From Bacillota bacterium (GTDB taxonomy: Bacteria; Bacillota_A; Clostridia; Lachnospirales; WQUN01), in assembly GCA_009786175.1 (NCBI GenBank), contig WQTQ01000190.1, forward strand, positions 1 to 17,325: a stretch of DNA of 17,325 nt, in the 5' to 3' direction. Made by a program: the position numbers and the translations under genes. Every line of letters starts with the position of its first letter. Positions within the stretch are counted from its first letter, which is position 1. The notes beneath the pieces were generated by a model. The model was given only the letters and a program-made list of their open reading frames with translations, made no database searches and had not been told where the DNA came from. Below are positions 13,355-17,325 of the stretch, piece after piece.

Positions 13355-14857
13355 ATGAATAATACAAAAACGAAACCTGCGCCCTCGCCTATTTTGGACG
13401 AAAATATCAAAATCCTAGAGAAATTATTTGCAGATTGTCAAGATTTTATAGGGCGAAAATTCCCACCCGGCGGCGAAGGCGCACCATGGATTTACACTGC
13501 GTATATAGACGCAATGACCGACCGCGAACTTACAGACTTGACCGTAATTAGACGGCTGTTTGATATGGACTGGTCAAAACTTAGCCAAGACGGCAAAAGC
13601 ATGGATTTATATACAGCCCTGCGGGACAGGGGTATTGCCACAGCCGACATTTCCGAGGCAGATAATTGGGACGACATACTTTACTTTATCCATGCCGGGG
13701 ATACGGCGGTTTTTGTGGAAGGTTTTAATAAGGTAATTGTTATAGCCACACGGGGTTTCCCAAACCGCGGCATACAAGCCACGGAAACGGAAGTAGTTGT
13801 GCAGGGCCCAAGAGAAGCTTTTAGTGAAGTAATGCGCTTTAACACGGCATTGGTGCGGCGGCGCATTCGTGACACAAATTTAAAGGTAAAACAGTCTAAA
13901 CTTGGGCGGCGAAGCCTGACCGACATCGCGCTTATGTACATGGAGGATATTGTACGCCCGGAAATATTGCAGGAAGTGGAGCGTCGCCTGGAGCAAATAC
14001 AAATTGACGGAATTTCCGACAGTGGCTGTGTAGAGCAATTAATAGAGGAAAACTGGCTAAGTCCGTTCCCCCAAGTGCAGCTGACAGAAAGGCCGGACAA
14101 AGCCGCGTCTTCCATTTTGGAAGGACGAATTGCCATAATTGTAGATAATTCGCCATTTGTAATTTTGGTACCTGTAACACTTAACTGCCTGTTCCAGTCT
14201 GCGGAAGACTACTACAGCCGCTGGCAGGTTATGTCCATTACACGGTTTACGCGCTTTATCGGCGCGTTTTTGGCCGTCGCACTGCCTGCATTTTATATTG
14301 CCGTGGCACTGTACCACCCGGGAATGATTCCGTTATTAATGGTGACCAAACTTGCGGAAGCAAGCCAAGCAGTCCCCTTCCCTGCCGTAATAGAGATTTT
14401 CTTGTTAGATGCCGCATTTGAGCTGCTGCGGGAGGCAAGCATACGGCTGCGGAACGCCTCCGGCGGCACAATCGGCATTGTTGGCGGCTTAATTGTTGGC
14501 CAGGCAGCCGTTGAAGCAGGCCTGGTTAGCCCAATTGTTGTAATTATTGTGGCAATGACAAGCATCGCAACATTTGCCATACCAAATATATCCCTGGTAT
14601 ACAGCTTTAGGCTTGTAAAATACGGGCTGTTACTTGCCGCAGCAGCATTTGGTTTCCTTGGCCTTGGGATGGGGCTAATTTTTGTGCTGGTGCATTTGGC
14701 GTCGTTAAAAAGTTTTCATTTTCCGTACCTTATGCCCTTTGCCTCTGCAGAAATGGACGGTTACCACGAACTTAAAGACAGCCTCTTCCGTTTTCCGCTT
14801 ACAAGCTTTACAAAGCGGCCATTCTTTGCCAGAAGAGGCCAGAGGAATAGGATGTAG
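13355..14857 (+). CDS. GerA-family spore germination protein, subunit A (500 aa)
   Basis: GerA-type subunits form the oligomeric channel of nutrient germinant receptors in the spore inner membrane. The soluble N-terminal half (about residues 1-235) carries the family pattern 'CQDFIGRKFPPGG' and 'FVEGFNKVIVIATRG'. It is followed by hydrophobic segments from about residue 250 to 455, including 'LPAFYIAVALYHPGMIP', 'FELLREASIRL' and 'GGTIGIVGGLIVGQAAVEAGLVSP', all hallmark regions, and a short polar C-tail. The start is uncertain. ATG at 13355 gives a normal N-terminus, an in-frame TTG lies at 13337, and neither has a recognisable ribosome binding site. The fused B/C gene follows 55 nt downstream. 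Sporulation-phase transcription by a forespore sigma factor is expected for the family, but I could not place a convincing promoter. Confidence 0.92.
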   Translation: MNNTKTKPAPSPILDENIKILEKLFADCQDFIGRKFPPGGEGAPWIYTAYIDAMTDRELTDLTVIRRLFDMDWSKLSQDGKSMDLYTALRDRGIATADISEADNWDDILYFIHAGDTAVFVEGFNKVIVIATRGFPNRGIQATETEVVVQGPREAFSEVMRFNTALVRRRIRDTNLKVKQSKLGRRSLTDIALMYMEDIVRPEILQEVERRLEQIQIDGISDSGCVEQLIEENWLSPFPQVQLTERPDKAASSILEGRIAIIVDNSPFVILVPVTLNCLFQSAEDYYSRWQVMSITRFTRFIGAFLAVALPAFYIAVALYHPGMIPLLMVTKLAEASQAVPFPAVIEIFLLDAAFELLREASIRLRNASGGTIGIVGGLIVGQAAVEAGLVSPIVVIIVAMTSIATFAIPNISLVYSFRLVKYGLLLAAAAFGFLGLGMGLIFVLVHLASLKSFHFPYLMPFASAEMDGYHELKDSLFRFPLTSFTKRPFFARRGQRNRM

Positions 14858-14912
14858 CTAAATATACCATTGCGTATCCTTTTGTACAATTTTTTATAAC
14901 CCGAGGTGCCAT

Positions 14913-17069
14913 ATGCTTGCCGCTAACAGAAAAATAACAATACGACAATTACAGATACTGATAATCCTTAGTGCAATGGGCACAGGCGTAATTGTCCTGC
15001 CACGGCGCGCTGCAGAATTTGCCGGGGAAGACGGTTGGTTTATTGTTGCCTGGCTTACTGTTATCGCGGTGCTTATCGGCATGTTTATTTCCACGGCTGT
15101 AAACGCGGCCACAAAAGCAAAGCCGGATGCCGGGTTTATAGAGTTTACCGGCATATTGCTAACCCGTCCGGTGGCGTATGTTTGCGGCGTTGTGCTGTGG
15201 CTGAAATTAGTTGTTTCTGCCGGGCTGGAGCTGCGGATTTTTATGGAAATAACCCAATCGGTTATGCTGCCAAAAACACCGGTGGCGGTAGTTAGTGCGG
15301 TAGTGCTTACGGTGTGTGCCTATGCCGCCATAAAAGGAATGGAAACCAGGGCCCGCGTAGCGGAAATATTGTTTGCTGTAATGGCTTTGCCTTTCATATT
15401 TTTGGTTATTCTCGCCTTTTTTGACACCAATTTTGCAAATTTACAACCCGTGTTGGCTACCCCTCCCCGAGATTTGTTGCAAGGCACTTTGCGGCTTGGG
15501 TTTGTTTTTACCGGGCTGGAATGCTTGCTTTTGGTGTCGCCATTTTTACGGAAAGGCAGCAAACATATGGCGCGGCATGTGGCAGGGGCACTGGGCCTTG
15601 CAGGGGGGATAATCCTTGTAATTACGGTATTGACCATCGTAAAATTTGGGCCCGGCGTTATTGACCAACAATGGCCCGTACTGCGCATGATGGACATGGT
15701 AAACATCCCCGGCTCGTTTATACAGTGGCATGAGACGTTAGTGTTCGCATTTTGGATTATTACAACTTTCGCCATTGTAAACATGATGTTATTTTTTGGC
15801 GGCGTACTGGTGAAAGATATTTTTAGACCAAAATCGTGGTATTTGGGGGTTATTATTACTACTGCCGCGGTTTTTGCTGTGTCTGTATTCCCATGGGGGG
15901 ATGTGTATAAGGTACTGGATTCTATGTATTTTACCGTTGGTATATTTTTTATGATTGTTTTGCCGGTTATTTTGCTGGCAGCGGCTAAGTTGCGCAAAGC
16001 TACACTCCTGTTACTTGCCTGTACCCTACTGCTAACAAGCTGCCAAGACCGGGTAGAAATTGAAGACAGGGCATTTATAACGGCCATAGGCGTAGACAGT
16101 GACAACGGCGAATATGCCGTAACCCTAGCCGTTCCATTGCTAAAAAAGGACGGTGATGAAGACAGTGACGAATCACACCATACAAAAACCGCCACCGGAC
16201 AGACAATAACTGAAGCCTTTAAAAAATTGGACGCAAAAACCGACAAAACCCTCTACTACGGCCAGGCAAAACTTCTTGTGTTTGGCAGCAGCCTTCTTAA
16301 TGACGGGGATATGACAGGCAGCGTTATTAACGCTGTAAAGAATAAACCGGAAATAGATCTACGGCTTAACGTACTTGCAACTAACGGCAGCGCGAAAGAT
16401 ATTTTGGAAGCGAAGCCCCCGGAAGAAACCCTGCCCGGGTTATTTGCGGCGGATATTTACCGCAGTAAAAGCAGGCTTGGCGGGTCAAGTTTCGCGCTTA
16501 ATTTGCAGCAGTTGGCCAATTCATACAAAAATGACGCGGTAATTCCAATGATAAAAAATGAGGATTGCAAGGAGACACCTCTTAAATTAGACGGTGCAGT
16601 TGTAATAAAAAACCGGCAAAAAACCGGGGAACTCTCTGCCGAAGAACTGCAGGGTTTCTTATGGTGCGTAAACCGCGGAAATAACGGCGCGGTTGTAACT
16701 GTGGAGTATGGCGGAAATCTTGTTCCCATTAAAATAATGAAGCATACAGCAAAAATCTGCTTCCGACCTTCGGCTGAAAATGAAAAAGGCCTGCAAGCGG
16801 CAGTAAACATTAAAGTAACAGCTAAATTAGACGAATCACCGGCGAAATACGCGGATATGGCGCAAATAAAGGAAATGTTGGCGGAGCAGATTATAAAGGA
16901 AATATTCGCCACAGCCGATAAACTTCAAAACGAGTATGCAACAGACGGCTACGGCTGGCTGGAGCTATTACGGCAGAAAAATTACTGCCTTTACAAACTC
17001 CATTCCGACAATTGGGAGGATGTGTTTCCGGAAATTGAAGTTGTTGCAGACATCACGGTAAGCCTATAG
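14913..17069 (+). CDS. Fused GerB permease-GerC lipoprotein germination protein (718 aa)
   Basis: Two germinant-receptor subunits normally encoded separately are in one frame. Residues 1 to about 359 are a GerB-type permease of the APC superfamily: about ten membrane segments, starting 'ITIRQLQILIILSAMGTGVIVLPRRAA', the usual full length. Residues about 360-718 are a complete Ger(x)C protein. A basic L-R-K, a hydrophobic stretch and the lipobox 'LLTSC' (Cys377) are followed by 'DRVEIEDRAFITAIGVD', the family's typical mature start, and it ends in an ordinary GerC C-terminus. No stop or internal Met separates them, but a TTG at codon 360 sits where a GerC start would be. GAGGTG (14903-14908) precedes the ATG. 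After ten segments the permease C-end should be cytoplasmic, so the lipoprotein segment is correctly oriented to cross outward. A frameshift in the assembly is an alternative. Confidence 0.9.
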   Translation: MLAANRKITIRQLQILIILSAMGTGVIVLPRRAAEFAGEDGWFIVAWLTVIAVLIGMFISTAVNAATKAKPDAGFIEFTGILLTRPVAYVCGVVLWLKLVVSAGLELRIFMEITQSVMLPKTPVAVVSAVVLTVCAYAAIKGMETRARVAEILFAVMALPFIFLVILAFFDTNFANLQPVLATPPRDLLQGTLRLGFVFTGLECLLLVSPFLRKGSKHMARHVAGALGLAGGIILVITVLTIVKFGPGVIDQQWPVLRMMDMVNIPGSFIQWHETLVFAFWIITTFAIVNMMLFFGGVLVKDIFRPKSWYLGVIITTAAVFAVSVFPWGDVYKVLDSMYFTVGIFFMIVLPVILLAAAKLRKATLLLLACTLLLTSCQDRVEIEDRAFITAIGVDSDNGEYAVTLAVPLLKKDGDEDSDESHHTKTATGQTITEAFKKLDAKTDKTLYYGQAKLLVFGSSLLNDGDMTGSVINAVKNKPEIDLRLNVLATNGSAKDILEAKPPEETLPGLFAADIYRSKSRLGGSSFALNLQQLANSYKNDAVIPMIKNEDCKETPLKLDGAVVIKNRQKTGELSAEELQGFLWCVNRGNNGAVVTVEYGGNLVPIKIMKHTAKICFRPSAENEKGLQAAVNIKVTAKLDESPAKYADMAQIKEMLAEQIIKEIFATADKLQNEYATDGYGWLELLRQKNYCLYKLHSDNWEDVFPEIEVVADITVSL

Positions 17070-17118
17070 CGCGTTGCGCCAACCTGTGTTAATATTTTGC
17101 CAAGGCAGGTGACGCATA

Positions 17119-17325
17119 ATGATAAAACTAACAATTTGCGATGATGAAATTGTAGAAATTTCGTATCTTACAAAGCTGATTAACCAATGGGCAGCAGAGC
17201 AAAATACCCTTGCGCGCATATCAACCTTCCAAAGCGCGGAGCAATTTTTATTCGCCTACGAAGAAGATAAAATTGTAGATATTCTGTTGCTGGATATTGA
17301 AATGAAAGCCATGAACGGCGTTGAG
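17119..17325 (+). CDS. Response regulator receiver domain, LytTR/AgrA-like, 3' truncated
   Basis: Sixty-nine codons are visible before the window ends. The receiver pattern is clear: 'LTICDDE' with the acidic pair D8-D9, and the phosphoacceptor Asp59 in 'ILLLDIEM', followed by 'MNGVE'. The 'ICDDE...LLDIEM...MNG' style is typical of Firmicutes response regulators with a C-terminal LytTR DNA-binding domain; that domain is outside the window, so the subtype is inferred. A ribosome binding site, AGGTGA, lies at 17107-17112. The gene is 49 nt after the Ger fusion gene with no clear terminator between, so read-through is possible, though a functional link is not evident. Confidence 0.85.
   Translation, partial: MIKLTICDDEIVEISYLTKLINQWAAEQNTLARISTFQSAEQFLFAYEEDKIVDILLLDIEMKAMNGVE

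Noticed and set aside
13337..13365. TTGACG-N17-TAATAC as the GerA promoter
   Set aside because: It would place the transcript start after the likely start codon, and germination genes are normally read by forespore sigma factors; kept only as an oddity.
15320..16246. 308-aa minus-strand open frame opposite the Ger fusion gene
   Set aside because: It is a shadow of the real reading frame, with Ser/Thr-rich composition, no recognisable motifs and no ribosome binding site.
1..17325. CRISPR arrays, tRNA/rRNA genes, insertion sequences, prophage or toxin-antitoxin genes
   Set aside because: No spaced direct-repeat array, cloverleaf-like sequence, transposase or integrase motif was seen on either strand.

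Overview
The window looks like chromosomal DNA from an anaerobic, endospore-forming member of the Firmicutes, most likely Clostridia. The evidence is a small clostridial-type 2[4Fe-4S] ferredoxin, pyruvate phosphate dikinase, a Firmicutes-type L10 leader in front of rplJ-rplL, GerA-family spore germination genes, strong AGGAGG ribosome binding sites and canonical TTGACA/TATAAT promoters. There are no tRNA or rRNA genes, CRISPR arrays, transposases or phage genes. No gene-free stretch exceeds about 220 bases. The larger gaps (3183-3334, 4690-4839, 6543-6747, 10332-10542, 11599-11813, 13184-13354) hold promoters, terminators or inverted repeats, which are listed below.

Layout. (1) 1-3182, minus strand: a sugar-catabolic operon read right to left. 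It holds a GH4 6-phospho-beta-glucosidase-like enzyme, a BadF/BadG-type (N-acetylglucosamine kinase-like) ATPase, a tandem-GNAT acetyltransferase and the first 8 codons of another gene. The genes are packed with a 4-nt gap, a 4-nt overlap and a 17-nt gap. (2) 3335-5739, plus strand: a VTC-domain protein overlapping a DUF4956 membrane protein, then a lipoprotein with a coiled coil, an acidic linker and an NPCBM-like beta domain. A bidirectional terminator follows. (3) 5806-6542: a divergent pair, an XRE-type repressor and a small membrane protein with two zinc-binding modules. A perfect palindrome lies between the -35 and -10 boxes of their shared intergenic region. (4) 6543-6747: a terminator and an ~80-nt imperfect hairpin flanked by related direct repeats. 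(5) 6748-10546, minus strand: promoter, L10 leader with attenuator, rplJ, rplL, and then ppdK where rpoB would normally be expected. (6) 10543-11981: a cytoplasmic-looking GH5 enzyme (minus) divergent from ferredoxin (plus), separated by a near-perfect 59-bp composite palindrome. (7) 12029-13183, minus: a UgpC/MsmK-type sugar ABC transporter ATPase with no permease next to it and an inverted repeat in its 5' region. (8) 13355-17325, plus: a GerA-family germinant receptor subunit A, then one ORF fusing the B (permease) and C (lipoprotein) subunits, then the start of a LytTR/AgrA-type response regulator cut by the window end.

How the genes fit together. Several units concern carbohydrate use: the GH4 operon, the GH5 enzyme and the UgpC-type ATPase. 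PPDK and ferredoxin belong to anaerobic central metabolism. The Ger locus is spore biology. The most unusual items are the in-frame GerB-GerC fusion with an internal lipobox, the rplJL-ppdK operon under an L10 leader, the XRE/zinc-finger membrane protein pair, and the large palindromes at 6624-6703 and 11662-11720.
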